NCBI GenBank assembly: GCA_020621865.1
Contig: JAHRYW010000011.1
Coordinates: 60,998 to 124,997, forward strand
Source: Betaproteobacteria bacterium
Lineage (GTDB): Bacteria; Pseudomonadota; Gammaproteobacteria; Burkholderiales; Rhodocyclaceae
Length of the DNA: 64,000 bases
Direction: 5' to 3'
The notes beneath the pieces were generated by a model. That model was not told the DNA's origin. It saw only the letters and a list, made by a program, of their open reading frames with translations, and searched no databases. A program made the position numbers and the translations under genes. This document shows positions 25,941 to 35,142 of the stretch, piece by piece; the first letter of the stretch is position 1; each line of letters opens with the position of its first letter.

Positions 25941-26276
25941 ATGAAATCCCGAAAATTCCTGGCCGTGCTGCTGGCCCTGCTGCTGGCTGCTAGCGGCGCA
26001 GCCTGGGCGCATGGCGTGCGCGGCCATGTCGGTGTCTATCTTGGCCCCGTCTGGGGGCCGGGCTGGTGGTATCCGCCGCCCTATTACTACCCGCCGCAGG
26101 TCGTTGTGGTGCCGCCGTCGCAACCGCCGGTGTATATCGAACGGCAGGACGAGGCGGTGCCGCATTCCGAGGCGCAGCAGTACTGGTATTTCTGCAAGAG
26201 CGCCAAGGGCTACTACCCCTACATCAAGGAATGTCCAGAGGGCTGGCAGAAGGTGCTGCCGCAACCGGAGAAGTGA
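25941..26276 (+). CDS. small Tyr/Pro-rich exported protein
   Basis: A 111-residue protein with a signal peptide MKSRKFLAVLLALLLAASGAAWA. The mature part is rich in Gly, Pro, Trp and Tyr (GPGWWYPPPYYYPPQ) and ends in a conserved-looking YFCKSAKGYYPYIKECPEGWQKV with two Cys that may form a disulfide. I recall similar small proteins in betaproteobacteria but no function. It is followed after 3 bases by a glycine-zipper lipoprotein gene, so both probably act at the envelope. Confidence 0.7.
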   Translation: MKSRKFLAVLLALLLAASGAAWAHGVRGHVGVYLGPVWGPGWWYPPPYYYPPQVVVVPPSQPPVYIERQDEAVPHSEAQQYWYFCKSAKGYYPYIKECPEGWQKVLPQPEK

Positions 26277-26279
26277 AAA

Positions 26280-26837
26280 ATGACTGAGCGAAATGTCTTT
26301 GTGCAGCGTGGTGCGATCATCGCCGGTGCGCTGTTGCTGGGCGCCTGCGTGGTTTTGCCGAACGGGCCGAGTGTGATGGTTCTGCCGGGAAGCGGGCACA
26401 GCATCGACAGCTTCCGTAACGATGATTATCAGTGCCGTGACTATGCGTTCATGCAGATTGGCGGCAAGACGGCGACCGATTCGGCCAAGGAGTCGGCGGT
26501 GACCAGCGCTGCCGTGGGTACGGTGGTAGGTGCCGTGGCCGGCGCAGCGATTGGCGGCGGCGGACGCGGTGCGGCCACTGGTGCCGGCGTCGGCCTGCTG
26601 ATGGGCAGCGCGGTGGGTTCGGATGCCGGGCGCGCCTCGGGTATCGGGACGCAGCGCCAATACGACAACGCCTATATCCAGTGCATGTATACCAAGGGCC
26701 ATCGCGTGCCGGTGCCGGGGGGCATGACCTCCTCGCCGACTTCAACTTCGCGGGCAGTGCGGGCGCCGGATGCAGGGATTCCGCCACCGCCGCCGGGGTC
26801 GCCGCCGCCTCCACCGCCTCCACCGCCTAGCAGATAG
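26280..26837 (+). CDS. glycine-zipper outer-membrane-type lipoprotein
   Basis: A 185-residue protein with an N-terminal lipobox LGAC (Cys23). A glycine zipper runs over about 78-120 (AAVGTVVGAVAGAAIGGGGRGAATGAGVGLLMGSAVGS), able to span or associate with a membrane. The C-terminal tail is a Pro run (about 160-183) that may cross the peptidoglycan. A Cys-containing segment DDYQCRDYAF, and later AYIQCMYTKGH, is typical of this group. The function is unknown. A strong hairpin follows. Confidence 0.75.
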   Translation: MTERNVFVQRGAIIAGALLLGACVVLPNGPSVMVLPGSGHSIDSFRNDDYQCRDYAFMQIGGKTATDSAKESAVTSAAVGTVVGAVAGAAIGGGGRGAATGAGVGLLMGSAVGSDAGRASGIGTQRQYDNAYIQCMYTKGHRVPVPGGMTSSPTSTSRAVRAPDAGIPPPPPGSPPPPPPPPPSR

Positions 26838-26842
26838 GGCTT

Positions 26843-26885
26843 AATGAAAAATGCCCGGCAGCTCGCCGGGCATTTTTCATTTTTG
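26843..26885. terminator. bidirectional hairpin terminator
   Basis: A perfect 17-bp stem (AATGAAAAATGCCCGGC, 26843-26859, with its complement at 26865-26881) closes on a 5-base loop and runs into a T-tract on the plus strand. On the minus strand the A-rich left arm supplies Ts for transcripts coming from lipA. It separates convergent operons. Confidence 0.85.
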
Positions 26886-26889
26886 GCCG

Positions 26890-26913
26890 TTTTTTACGGC
26901 CGACCGTAGCATT
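26890..26913 (+). repeat. dispersed T-tract/ACCGTAGCATT motif, copy 4
   Basis: T6 (26890-26895), a spacer of six, then GACCGTAGCATT (26902-26913). It lies between the terminator and the end of lipA. Confidence 0.8.
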
Positions 26914-26933
26914 TGCCCCGGTCAGCCCCGATT

Positions 26934-27878
26934 TCAGGCGACGCCAGCGCTGTGCGCCTGCTGGTCGGCCCAGTAGCTGGAGCGGACCATCGGGGCGCAG
27001 GCGGCGCCGGAGAAGCCCATCTTCAGCGCTTCAGTTTCGAACATCTTGAAGGTGTCGGGATGGACGTAGCGGCTGACCGGCAGGTGATGCCCGGAGGGGG
27101 CGAGGTACTGGCCGATGGTCAGCATCTCGACGTCGTTGGCGCGCAGGTCGCGCATCACTTCGAGGATTTCCTCGTCGGTTTCACCGAGGCCGACCATCAG
27201 GCCGGACTTGGTCTTGACCTGCGGATAGCGCGCCTTGAACTGCTTCATCAGGGCCAGCGAGTGGGCGTAATCGGCACCCGGGCGGGCCTGCTTGTAGAGG
27301 CGGGGCACCGTTTCCATGTTGTGGTTGAGCACGTCGGGCAGGCTGGCGCCAAGGATGTCGATGGCGATGTCCATGCGGCCGCGGAAGTCGGGGACCAGGG
27401 TTTCGATGGTGGTCTTCGGCGAGGCCTCGCGCACGGCGCGGACGACATCGACGAAGTGCTGGGCACCGCCGTCGCGCAGGTCGTCGCGGTCGACGCTGGT
27501 GATCACCACGTACTGCAACTTCAGCGAGGAGACGGAATCGGCCAGTTCGGCCGGTTCGTTCGGATTGGGGGGCAGCGGCTGGCCGTGGCCGACGTCGCAG
27601 AAGGGGCAGCGGCGGGTGCAGATGTCGCCGAGGATCATGAAGGTGGCCGTGCCGCGGCCGAAACATTCGCCGATGTTCGGGCAGGCGGCTTCCTCGCAGA
27701 CGGTGTGCAGCTTCTTTTCGCGCAGCATGGTCTTGATTTCGCCGAAGCGCCCGGCGCTGTTGCCGGCCTTGACGCGGATCCATTCGGGTTTGCGCAGCGG
27801 TGCATCGACCGGGACGATCTTGATCGGGATGCGCGCGGTTTTCAGTTCGCCTTTTTGTTTGACGCCTTTTTCAGCCAT
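26934..27878 (-). CDS. lipA: lipoyl synthase LipA
   Basis: A 314-residue radical-SAM enzyme. The auxiliary-cluster Cys lie in [14 protein letters not shown], and the SAM-cluster motif is [10 protein letters not shown] (CxxxCxxC). The C-terminal Ser ligand is in [10 protein letters not shown]. It inserts two sulfurs into the octanoyl chain on lipoyl domains, using the product of LipB. It starts 8 bases inside the end of lipB, so it is translationally coupled. Confidence 0.97.
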   Translation of the reverse strand: MAEKGVKQKGELKTARIPIKIVPVDAPLRKPEWIRVKAGNSAGRFGEIKTMLREKKLHTVCEEAACPNIGECFGRGTATFMILGDICTRRCPFCDVGHGQPLPPNPNEPAELADSVSSLKLQYVVITSVDRDDLRDGGAQHFVDVVRAVREASPKTTIETLVPDFRGRMDIAIDILGASLPDVLNHNMETVPRLYKQARPGADYAHSLALMKQFKARYPQVKTKSGLMVGLGETDEEILEVMRDLRANDVEMLTIGQYLAPSGHHLPVSRYVHPDTFKMFETEALKMGFSGAACAPMVRSSYWADQQAHSAGVA

Positions 27879-28488
27879 GTTGTGAGTCCAGTTGCTGTAG
27901 CAAGTGTTGTGAAAGTTGCTCGCCCGCCTCGTGAGCGGTGAGCGGCAGGTTCAGGTCTTTGGTCTGGATGACCTTGAGTCCAGCATAGCCGCAGGGATTG
28001 ATTGCGGCAAAGGGGGAAAGATCCATATCGACGTTGAGCGACACGCCGTGGTAGCTGCAGCCGTTGCGGATGCGCAGGCCGAGGGCGGCGATCTTGGCTT
28101 CGCCGACATAGACGCCGGGCGCGCCGTCGCGCCGTTCGGCGGTCAAGCCATGGTCGGCCAGCAGGTCGATGACGGCCTGTTCGATGGCGCTGACCAGTTC
28201 GCGGACCTTGATCTTCAGGCGCGGCAGGTCGAGCAGCAGGTAGATCACGACCTGGCCGGGGCCGTGGTAGGTGACCTGGCCGCCGCGGTCGATCTTGACT
28301 AGTGGGATGCCGACGTCGCGCAGGATGTGCTCGGGCTTGCCGGCCTGGCCCAGCGTATAGACGGGTGGGTGCTCGACGATCCACAGCTCGTCCGGCGTCT
28401 CGGCCGTGCGGGTGGCCGTGAAATCCTGCATGGCCTGGAAGGTCGGGGCGTAGTCGACCCGGCCCAGGCGTTTGACGACAGGTGTCAC
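27871..28488 (-). CDS. lipB: octanoyltransferase LipB
   Basis: A 205-residue enzyme moving octanoate from acyl carrier protein to lipoyl domains. Family motifs are [44 protein letters not shown] (holding the active Lys) and NPCGYAG (active Cys). It overlaps ybeD (4 bases) and lipA (8 bases), as in the classic dacA-ybeD-lipB-lipA arrangement. Confidence 0.96.
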   Translation of the reverse strand: MTPVVKRLGRVDYAPTFQAMQDFTATRTAETPDELWIVEHPPVYTLGQAGKPEHILRDVGIPLVKIDRGGQVTYHGPGQVVIYLLLDLPRLKIKVRELVSAIEQAVIDLLADHGLTAERRDGAPGVYVGEAKIAALGLRIRNGCSYHGVSLNVDMDLSPFAAINPCGYAGLKVIQTKDLNLPLTAHEAGEQLSQHLLQQLDSQHG

Positions 28489-28754
28489 AGCACCACTTTG
28501 ATCATTGGATGACCACTGAGATCGGTGTACAGCGCGTCGAGTTGCGGCTTGGAGCGGGCAATCACGGTGCAGGTTAGGCTCAGGTAGTTGCCGCCCGAGC
28601 TGGCACGCATTTCCATGGTGGCGCCATCGAAATCCGGGGCGTGCGTGGTGACGATTTGAAGGACGACCTGTGCCAGGCTGTCGTCAGCCTTGCCCATGAT
28701 CTTGAGCGGGAATTCGCAGGGGAATTCGAGGAGCGTGTCCTTGTACGAAGCCAT
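28485..28754 (-). CDS. ybeD: YbeD/DUF493 family protein
   Basis: An 89-residue ferredoxin-fold ACT-like protein ([20 protein letters not shown], then ending [15 protein letters not shown]). Length and position between dat and lipB are the same as in many proteobacteria. The biochemical role is unknown; the fold suggests an allosteric or regulatory function. Confidence 0.9.
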   Translation of the reverse strand: MASYKDTLLEFPCEFPLKIMGKADDSLAQVVLQIVTTHAPDFDGATMEMRASSGGNYLSLTCTVIARSKPQLDALYTDLSGHPMIKVVL

Positions 28755-28755
28755 G

Positions 28756-29655
28756 TCAGCCTTTGCGCATTACGGTGTTCTTGAAATCCTGATACCACTG
28801 CCACATCTGCCCGGCGAGCGGGCCGGGTTTGCCCGCATTGGGCCCGTTTCCAACCGGCTGGCCGTCGAGGGTGGTGATTGCCAGGATTTCCTTGGTTGAT
28901 GAGGTCATCCAGACCTCGTCGGCGCGGCGAAGTTCAGATTCTTCGATTTCGGCGATTTTTACCGGCTGACCGTAGCATTCGGCCAGTTCGAGGATCACGT
29001 CGTAGGTGATGCCGGGCAGCATCAGGTGGGTCTTGGGCGGGGCGAGCAGCACGCCGTCCTTGACCACGAAAATGTTTGAGGCGGCGCCTTCCTTCATCAG
29101 CCCGTCGCGGATCAGGATCGCTTCGGCGCAGCCCTGGTCGACCGCCTGCTGGCGGGCCAGCACGTTGGCCAGCAGGGAAATGACCTTGAGGTCGCAGCGC
29201 GCCCAGCGCAGGTCGGGGACGGTGATCGCCGCGACGCCGGTGGCGCGCACTTCGGCCGGCGTGGTGACCAGCGGCGAAGCGAAGGCAAAGGCGGTCGGCG
29301 GCACGCTGGCCGGCGGAAAGGCGTGGTCGCGCTTATCGTCGGCGCCGCGGGTGACCTGAAGGTAGATCGACTGGTCGTCCCAGGGGGCGGCTTCGATCAA
29401 CTGCAGGACGACGGCCTTCCAGCCCTCAAGCGGCAGCGGGTTGGCCAGGCGGATGCCGTCCAGCGTCGCCTGCAGGCGCGTCAGGTGCTCGTCGAGCCGG
29501 AAAGCGCGCCGCGAGTAGACCGGGATCACCTCATAGACACCGTCGCCGTATAAAAAGCCGCGGTCGAGCGGGGAAACACCCGCCTCCGCCAGGGGCAGGA
29601 AGCGGCCGTTGAGATAGACGGGATCGGCGACGTAGGGAGTCACGGTTTTAGGCAA
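28756..29655 (-). CDS. dat: D-amino acid aminotransferase (class IV)
   Basis: A 299-residue PLP fold-type IV enzyme. Its N-terminal PLDRGFLYGDGVYEVIPVYSR matches Dat. The PLP lysine is K157 in CDLKVISLLANVLA; EGAASNIFVVKDG follows. It would make D-Ala and D-Glu for peptidoglycan. The branched-chain or aminodeoxychorismate subfamilies are alternatives. It lies 6 bases after dacC and one base before ybeD. Codons near 28956-28979 carry a dispersed-motif copy. Confidence 0.87.
   Translation of the reverse strand: MPKTVTPYVADPVYLNGRFLPLAEAGVSPLDRGFLYGDGVYEVIPVYSRRAFRLDEHLTRLQATLDGIRLANPLPLEGWKAVVLQLIEAAPWDDQSIYLQVTRGADDKRDHAFPPASVPPTAFAFASPLVTTPAEVRATGVAAITVPDLRWARCDLKVISLLANVLARQQAVDQGCAEAILIRDGLMKEGAASNIFVVKDGVLLAPPKTHLMLPGITYDVILELAECYGQPVKIAEIEESELRRADEVWMTSSTKEILAITTLDGQPVGNGPNAGKPGPLAGQMWQWYQDFKNTVMRKG
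28956..28979 (+). repeat. dispersed T-tract/ACCGTAGCATT motif, copy 5 (inside dat)
   Basis: T5 (28956-28960), a spacer of seven, then GACCGTAGCATT (28968-28979). It is antisense to dat, where it encodes ECYGQPVKIA. The reading frame differs from that of the livF copy. Confidence 0.75.
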
Positions 29656-29661
29656 ACGAAC

Positions 29662-30801
29662 TTAGGCAAACCACAAGCGGATGGTGTCGAAGATACGGAC
29701 GAAGATATTGCCGAGTTCGACTTTTTCAAGAGCGATGACCGGATATTCGCCATAAGCCTGGCCGTCGATGACGACTTTCAGCGTGCCGAGCTTCTGGCCG
29801 GCTTCGATCGGTGCGATCAGGCGCGGTTCGGCGATGAAGTCCTTGCTGACTTTCTCGGCGTAGCCCTTGGGTACGGCAATCGACAGGTCGCTGGCGAAAC
29901 CGGCCTTGACCTCGTTCTGGGTCCCCTTCCAGACGCGCAGCGTGGCGACCGGCTGCTCCTTGGTGAACAGCGAGACGGCATCGTAGGAGATGTAGCCCCA
30001 GTTGAGCAGCTTCTGCGATTCGCTGGCCCGGGCGCTGTCGGAAACGGTACCGAGAACGACCGACAATAGCCGGCGCTTGTCGCGCAGGGCCGAGGAGATC
30101 AGGCAATAGCCGGCGGCTTCGGTATGGCCGGTCTTGACGCCGTCCACGGTCGGGTCGATGTAGAGCAGGCGGTTACGGTTCGGCTGCGTGATGTTGTTGT
30201 AGGTGTATTCCTTCATCGAGTAATACTTCTTGTACTCCTCGGGGAAGTCTCGGATCAGCGCCGAGGCGAGCAGCGACAGGTCGCGCGCCGTGGTGTAGTG
30301 CTGCGGGTCGGGCAGGCCGGTCGAGTTCATGAAGTGGCTGTTCTTCATGCCCAGGCGCTGCGCCTCGCGGTTCATCATCTGGGCGAAGTTCTCTTCGCTT
30401 CCGGCAATCGCTTCGGCCAGCGTGACGCAGGCGTCGTTGCCGGACTGGACGATCATGCCCTTGATCAGGTCTTCGGTCGGCACCTGCGTGTCGACCCGGA
30501 CGAACATCTTGGAACCGCCGGTGCGCCAGGCCTTTTCGGAAACCGGCAGGGGCTGGGCGAGGGCGATGGTCTTGTTGCGGACGGCCGCGAAGGTCAGGTA
30601 GGCCGTCATCAGCTTGGTCAACGAGGCCGGTTCGAGGCGCTCGTCGGGCTTTTCGGTGGTCAGCACCTGGTTGGAGCCCATTTCCAGCAGCAGCCAGGAC
30701 TTGGCGGCCAGCGAGGGCGGTATCGGGAGTTGCTGGGCCATTGCCTGGCCGGCGGCGAGCAGGCCGAGGAGGGCGAAAGCGGTCTTGCGGAGGAGCGACA
30801 T
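29662..30801 (-). CDS. dacC: D-alanyl-D-alanine carboxypeptidase (PBP5/6 type)
   Basis: A 379-residue periplasmic carboxypeptidase. The signal peptide ends at about residue 22 (AGQAMAQ). Active-site motifs are S60-L-T-K63, S120-G-N122 and K223-T-G. The C-terminal PBP5 domain and a final amphipathic anchor (VRIFDTIRLWFA) hold it at the inner membrane. It trims D-Ala from peptidoglycan pentapeptides. The ATG at 30801 follows GGAG-like bases; an upstream in-frame start would run into the lysR gene. It could also be named dacA. Confidence 0.92.
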   Translation of the reverse strand: MSLLRKTAFALLGLLAAGQAMAQQLPIPPSLAAKSWLLLEMGSNQVLTTEKPDERLEPASLTKLMTAYLTFAAVRNKTIALAQPLPVSEKAWRTGGSKMFVRVDTQVPTEDLIKGMIVQSGNDACVTLAEAIAGSEENFAQMMNREAQRLGMKNSHFMNSTGLPDPQHYTTARDLSLLASALIRDFPEEYKKYYSMKEYTYNNITQPNRNRLLYIDPTVDGVKTGHTEAAGYCLISSALRDKRRLLSVVLGTVSDSARASESQKLLNWGYISYDAVSLFTKEQPVATLRVWKGTQNEVKAGFASDLSIAVPKGYAEKVSKDFIAEPRLIAPIEAGQKLGTLKVVIDGQAYGEYPVIALEKVELGNIFVRIFDTIRLWFA

Positions 30802-30835
30802 GTTATTTGATCTTTGAATTGCGTTGGGGGCGCCC

Positions 30836-30841
30836 ATTATA
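30836..30841 (-). promoter_or_regulatory. candidate -10 box for dacC inside the lysR stop
   Basis: On the minus strand TATAAT spans 30841-30836, built into the last codon and TAA of the LysR gene, 35 bases before the dacC ATG. No good -35 box is seen 16-18 bases upstream, so activator help or a weak promoter is likely. Confidence 0.35.
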
Positions 30842-31745
30842 CCCTCGGCTCCGGGGTGGCCTGCGGGGCTGCGGCGCAGAGCGCCTCGACGGCCGGATGG
30901 CGGATGCGCCGTTCGCTGGAAATGGCGTAGATCTGCTCGCTGACGCCGGTCATGGCGCCGAGCGGCAGGGCATCGAGTTGGGCGGCAACCTGCTCGGCGA
31001 GGGCGAGCGGAGCCGGGAAAATGCCCAGACCGCCGCGGCCGAAGGTAGTCAGCAGCGCGCTGTCTTCAAATTCGCCGACGATCTTCGGCCGGATGCCGGT
31101 CTGTTCCAGCCAGCGGTCGATGCGGCCACGCAGTGCGTTGTGGCGGGTCGGCAGCAACATCGGCGCGCCATTCAGGCTGGCCGGGAACTCGCCGCGGTGA
31201 AGATCGGCCAAAGCCTTGGTAGCGAACAGGCCGGTGGCGAATTCGCCGAGCCGGGTGCTGAAGACTTTCAGGTTGCCGCCGACCGGTGCCGGGCGGTCGG
31301 TCAGCACGACATCGAGCCGGTGCAGGGCGAGGTCGGCGAGCAGGGTTTCGAATTCGCCTTCGTCGCAGATCAGCCGAACGTCGGCCGGCATGCTGGTCAC
31401 TGTCGATAGCAGCCGATAGGCCAACAGCTTGGGGATGCCGTCGGAAATTCCGGCCCGCAGGCGAAGTGTGGACTCGCTGTCGCTGTGCTGGACCGCATCA
31501 ATCAAGGCGTCGCCGAGCTGGAAAATCTGGTCGGCGTAACCAAGGGCGATGCGCCCGGCTTCGCTGAGCACCAGGCCGCGCCCCTGGGCGTTGAACAGCG
31601 CCTTGCCGATCTGCCGTTCGAGCAGGGAAAGCTGGCCGCTGATCGTCTGCACCGCGACGTCCAGCCGCTCGGCGGCGCGGGTGATGCTGCCTTCCTGGGC
31701 GACGACCCAGAAGTAGTGGAGGTGTTTGTAGTTGAGGTGGGTCAT
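30837..31745 (-). CDS. LysR-family regulator, NhaR-like
   Basis: A 302-residue LysR protein. The helix-turn-helix is [36 protein letters not shown], close to NhaR, the sodium-responsive activator. The effector-binding domain starts at about residue 90 ([22 protein letters not shown]). I use the ATG at 31745, because an earlier in-frame ATG adds 11 non-conserved residues. It is divergent from htpX across 102 bases and is followed after 35 bases by dacC. Targets are unknown; htpX and dacC are near candidates. Confidence 0.85.
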   Translation of the reverse strand: MTHLNYKHLHYFWVVAQEGSITRAAERLDVAVQTISGQLSLLERQIGKALFNAQGRGLVLSEAGRIALGYADQIFQLGDALIDAVQHSDSESTLRLRAGISDGIPKLLAYRLLSTVTSMPADVRLICDEGEFETLLADLALHRLDVVLTDRPAPVGGNLKVFSTRLGEFATGLFATKALADLHRGEFPASLNGAPMLLPTRHNALRGRIDRWLEQTGIRPKIVGEFEDSALLTTFGRGGLGIFPAPLALAEQVAAQLDALPLGAMTGVSEQIYAISSERRIRHPAVEALCAAAPQATPEPRV

Positions 31746-31847
31746 GGGGTTCTCAGGAAAAATCGAAGAGTTGTTCAATTTTGCTCCGATTTTTCTCTTT
31801 GTTGCAACGCAATATCATCGCGCCGTTTCTCTAACGAGGAGTTCAAC

Positions 31848-32726
31848 ATGAAACGTATTGTCCTTTTCCTGGCGACCAACCTGGCGGTGATGCTGGTGTT
31901 GAGCGTCGCGACCAGCTTGCTTGGGGTTAACAAGTTCCTGACCGCCAATGGCCTGAATGTCGGCATGTTGTTCGTCTTTGCGGCGGTGATCGGCTTCGGC
32001 GGCGCCTTCATTTCGCTGCTGATGTCGAAGACCATGGCCAAGTGGAGCACCGGCGCCCAGGTTATCGTGTCGCCGAGTTCTTCGACCGAGGTCTGGCTGG
32101 TCGATACCGTCGCCAAACTAGCCAAGCGCGCCAATCTGCCGATGCCGGAAGTGGCGATCTACGACGGCGAGCCGAATGCCTTCGCGACCGGCGCCACCAA
32201 GAACAGTTCGCTGGTCGCGGTCTCGACCGGTCTGCTGCAAAGCATGACCCGTGACGAAGCCGAAGCCGTGCTGGCTCACGAAGTGGCGCACATCGCCAAT
32301 GGCGACATGGTGACCCTGACGCTGATCCAGGGGGTGGTCAATACCTTCGTCGTCTTCCTGTCGCGTATCGTCGGCTATGTGGTCGATGGCTTCCTGCGCC
32401 GCGGCGACAGCGAAAGCAGCGGTCCGGGCATCGGCTACATGGTGACCAGCATGGTCTGCGAAGTCGTTTTTGGCCTGCTGGCCAGCATCATCGTCGCCTG
32501 GTTCTCGCGCCAGCGCGAATTCCGCGCCGACGCCGGTGCTGCCGGCCTGATGGGTTCGCCGGTGCCGATGCAGAATGCCCTGCGCCGCCTTGGCAACCTG
32601 CATACCGAACCGTTGCCGCAGAACATGGCGGCTTCCGGCATCGCCGGCGGTGGCGGTGGCTTCATGTCGCTGTTCGCCACCCATCCGCCGCTGGAAGAGC
32701 GGATTGCCGCATTGGGAGGGCGCTGA
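31848..32726 (+). CDS. htpX: membrane zinc metalloprotease HtpX
   Basis: A 292-residue M48 protease. Two N-terminal transmembrane helices (5-25 and 38-60) are followed by the zinc motif HEVAH (H144, E145, H148), two more hydrophobic segments (about 160-175 and 200-220), and the third zinc ligand region [14 protein letters not shown]. It degrades misfolded inner-membrane proteins together with FtsH. The ATG at 31848 follows AGGAGT. The promoter is not clear; no heat-shock sigma consensus was found. Confidence 0.95.
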   Translation: MKRIVLFLATNLAVMLVLSVATSLLGVNKFLTANGLNVGMLFVFAAVIGFGGAFISLLMSKTMAKWSTGAQVIVSPSSSTEVWLVDTVAKLAKRANLPMPEVAIYDGEPNAFATGATKNSSLVAVSTGLLQSMTRDEAEAVLAHEVAHIANGDMVTLTLIQGVVNTFVVFLSRIVGYVVDGFLRRGDSESSGPGIGYMVTSMVCEVVFGLLASIIVAWFSRQREFRADAGAAGLMGSPVPMQNALRRLGNLHTEPLPQNMAASGIAGGGGGFMSLFATHPPLEERIAALGGR

Positions 32727-32767
32727 CCCTTGCCGGTAGATGGCATGCGGTTTGCTGAATCGAGTAC

Positions 32768-34000
32768 ATGATGCAACGCACGAAACCTTTGATTTTCATC
32801 CTGGGCATGAGCGCGACGCTGGCCGTCGCGCAGCCCGAATTCGACCTCGCCAAGCTGGAGGCGGCGGCGCTGGAGTCCAGTCGATCGGTGCTGGCGGCGC
32901 GTGAGCAGATCAGCGCGGCGCGCCACGCGGTAGTCAGCGCCGGGGCCTTTCCCAATCCCGAACTGGAGTATCTGAGCGGCACGCAACGGGCGCGCGGGCC
33001 GGGCGGCAATCCGGGCAATGCCCGCAGTGTCGCCCTGACCCAGCCGCTCGACCTGCCCTGGCGGCGTTCGGCGCGTATCGCCGCGGCGGAGGCCGGGCTG
33101 GATGCAACCGGGGCAGCGGTTCGGGCCTTCGAGGCCGACACCATCGCCCGCCTGCGGCTGCGTTATTTCGATGTGTTGCGCCGTGAGGCCGAACTGAAAA
33201 ATGCTCGCGAAGACATGGCGGTCATGGAAAGTGTGCGCTCACGTATTGCGCTTCGGGTTGAGACCGGCGATGCGCCGCGTTTCGAGCTGATCAAGGCCGA
33301 TGCGGAAATGCTCAACGCCCAGAAGACGGCGCAGGCGGCCGGATTCCGCGTCGAGCAGGCGCGCTCGGCGCTGCGCCAGGCGGTCGGTGGCGGCTTGCCG
33401 GCCGAGTTTGCGCTGCGCGGGCAGTTGCGCGATGTGCCGGGGCTGCCGCCGATGGAGGGCTTGCGCCGCCAGTTGCAGGAAACCAGCCCCGATTTGGCGC
33501 GCGTGCGGGCCGAAATGGTGCGCGCCCAGCATCAGCTCGATCTCGAACGCCGCCAGCGCTGGCCAAGTCTGGCCTTGAAGGCGAGCGTCGACGAGGACCC
33601 CGATGTGCGCAGTTCCAAATTCGGCCTGGTCGTTTCGGTGCCGCTCTGGGATCGCCGTAGTGGTCCGGTCGGTGAAGCGGCGGCCCAGCTGACGCGGGCT
33701 CGCTATGAACTGGAGGCCCAGGAGTTTGCGCTCGGCCAGCAACTGGAAGTGGCCGTCCAGCAATACGAAATTGCCGAGGCGCAGGTGACGGCGCTGGAGT
33801 CGGGCATCGTCAGGCAGGCCGAGTCTGCCCTGAAGGTAGCCGAGGCCGCCTATCGTTTCGGCGAGCGAGGGTTTCTCGAAGTTCTCGATGCGCAGCGCGT
33901 TTATCGCGCGGCGCGGGCCGAACTGATTGCCGGGCGCTACGAATTGGCGGCGGCCTGGGTTGAAATTGAAAGACTGCGGGCGATCCCCGAAGGAAAATAA
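32768..34000 (+). CDS. TolC/CzcC-family outer-membrane efflux protein
   Basis: A 410-residue outer-membrane channel. The start could be either of two adjacent ATGs (32768 or 32771). An N-terminal signal peptide (LIFILGMSATLAVAQPE) precedes the OEP helical repeats (EQISAARHAVVSAGAFPNPELEYL; ETSPDLARVRAEMVRAQHQLDLERRQRWPSLAL). It belongs to a four-gene operon with the adaptor, pump and PII-like genes, 2 bases upstream of the adaptor. It forms the exit duct of the tripartite pump. Confidence 0.88.
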   Translation: MMQRTKPLIFILGMSATLAVAQPEFDLAKLEAAALESSRSVLAAREQISAARHAVVSAGAFPNPELEYLSGTQRARGPGGNPGNARSVALTQPLDLPWRRSARIAAAEAGLDATGAAVRAFEADTIARLRLRYFDVLRREAELKNAREDMAVMESVRSRIALRVETGDAPRFELIKADAEMLNAQKTAQAAGFRVEQARSALRQAVGGGLPAEFALRGQLRDVPGLPPMEGLRRQLQETSPDLARVRAEMVRAQHQLDLERRQRWPSLALKASVDEDPDVRSSKFGLVVSVPLWDRRSGPVGEAAAQLTRARYELEAQEFALGQQLEVAVQQYEIAEAQVTALESGIVRQAESALKVAEAAYRFGERGFLEVLDAQRVYRAARAELIAGRYELAAAWVEIERLRAIPEGK

Positions 34001-34002
34001 AA

Positions 34003-35142
34003 ATGAAAAAAAGCCTTTTTTTGGCGCTGACCGTAGCATTCCTGCTCGGCTGCAATCAGGAGAATACTCAATCAGCCGACCAGCGGGTGCAGGACCCGAC
34101 CCTGGTCGCGCCGTCGAGCGAACTGCTGGCCCAGCTCAAGCTGGCCGAGGTCGGGCGTGCGGCGGTGGCAGAAACGCTACGTGTCGCCGGGCGCATCGAC
34201 TTTGACGAGCAGCGCCTGGCCCGGATCGGGGCAACCGTCACCGGCCGGGTAACGCAGATCGACGCCCTGCTCGGCCAGTCGGTCGGCAAGGGCGAGGTGC
34301 TCGCCCGGCTGAACAGCAGCGAACTTTCCAGCCAGCAACTGGCTTACCTGAAGGCACGCGCCCAGCTGGAACTGAATCGACGCAACGCCGAACGGGCCAA
34401 GGCCTTGTTCGAGGCCGACGTGATCGGTGCGGCGGAATTGCAGCGTCGGGAAAGCGAGTTCCAGATTTCGCTGGCCGAGACGCGGGCCGCGTCCGACCAG
34501 CTGCAATTGCTCGGCGTCAGTCCGGCCGCCATCGATCGGCTCGCCAAGCAGGGCGCGGTCGATTCGGTGACCCCGGTGGTCGCCACCATGAACGGCGTCG
34601 TCGTCGAGCGCAAGCTGGCCCAGGGCCAGGTCGTCCAGCCGGCCGACGCGTTGTTCGTCGTCGCCGACCTGTCGCGCCTGTGGGCCGTTGCCCAGGTGCC
34701 GGAACAGCAGGTCAGCCAGGTCAAGACCGGGCAGTCGGTGAGCATCGAAGTGCCGGCGCTGGGCAACGAGAAACTGGTCGGCAAGCTGATCTTCGTCGGC
34801 CAGACCATCGACCCCGAGACGCGCACCGTGCTGGTCCGCACCGAGCTGGACAACCGCGACGGACGCCTCAAGCCGGCCATGCTGGCCTCGATGCTGATCG
34901 AGGCCAAGCCGGTCGAGCGCCTGGTCGTTCCGGCCAGCGCCGTGGTCCGCGAAAACGATGAGGATCATGTCTTCGTCGGCGAAGGTGATGGCGCTTTCCG
35001 ACTGGTCAAGGTCAAGCTGGGGCCAGAGCAGGGTGGTGTCCGCGTGCTGCAGGCCGGCCTGAAGGGCGGCGAGAAGCTGGTCGTCGACGGTGCCTTCCAC
35101 CTGAACAACGAGCGTAACCGCAAGGAAATGGAGGGATCGTGA
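34003..35142 (+). CDS. RND efflux periplasmic adaptor lipoprotein (CusB/CzcB-like)
   Basis: A 379-residue membrane-fusion protein with a lipobox LLGC (Cys17). The biotinyl-lipoyl-like hinge (ARIGATVTGRVTQIDALLGQSVGKGEVLARL), an alpha-hairpin and a beta-barrel domain (LWAVAQVPEQQVSQVKTGQSVSIEVP) follow. The signal-peptide codons contain a dispersed-motif copy. Its end overlaps the GTG of the pump gene (GTGA). No His/Met-rich metal site is evident, so the metal is not certain. Confidence 0.88.
   Translation: MKKSLFLALTVAFLLGCNQENTQSADQRVQDPTLVAPSSELLAQLKLAEVGRAAVAETLRVAGRIDFDEQRLARIGATVTGRVTQIDALLGQSVGKGEVLARLNSSELSSQQLAYLKARAQLELNRRNAERAKALFEADVIGAAELQRRESEFQISLAETRAASDQLQLLGVSPAAIDRLAKQGAVDSVTPVVATMNGVVVERKLAQGQVVQPADALFVVADLSRLWAVAQVPEQQVSQVKTGQSVSIEVPALGNEKLVGKLIFVGQTIDPETRTVLVRTELDNRDGRLKPAMLASMLIEAKPVERLVVPASAVVRENDEDHVFVGEGDGAFRLVKVKLGPEQGGVRVLQAGLKGGEKLVVDGAFHLNNERNRKEMEGS
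34016..34040 (+). repeat. dispersed T-tract/ACCGTAGCATT motif, copy 6 (inside adaptor gene)
   Basis: T7 (34016-34022), a spacer of six, then GACCGTAGCATT (34029-34040). It is in the sense direction within the signal-peptide codons, encoding LFLALTVAF. Confidence 0.75.

Noticed and set aside
24540..26702. 720-codon open frame antisense to the CoA-transferase and the small envelope genes
   Set aside because: It crosses three well-supported plus-strand genes and is His- and Arg-rich shadow text.
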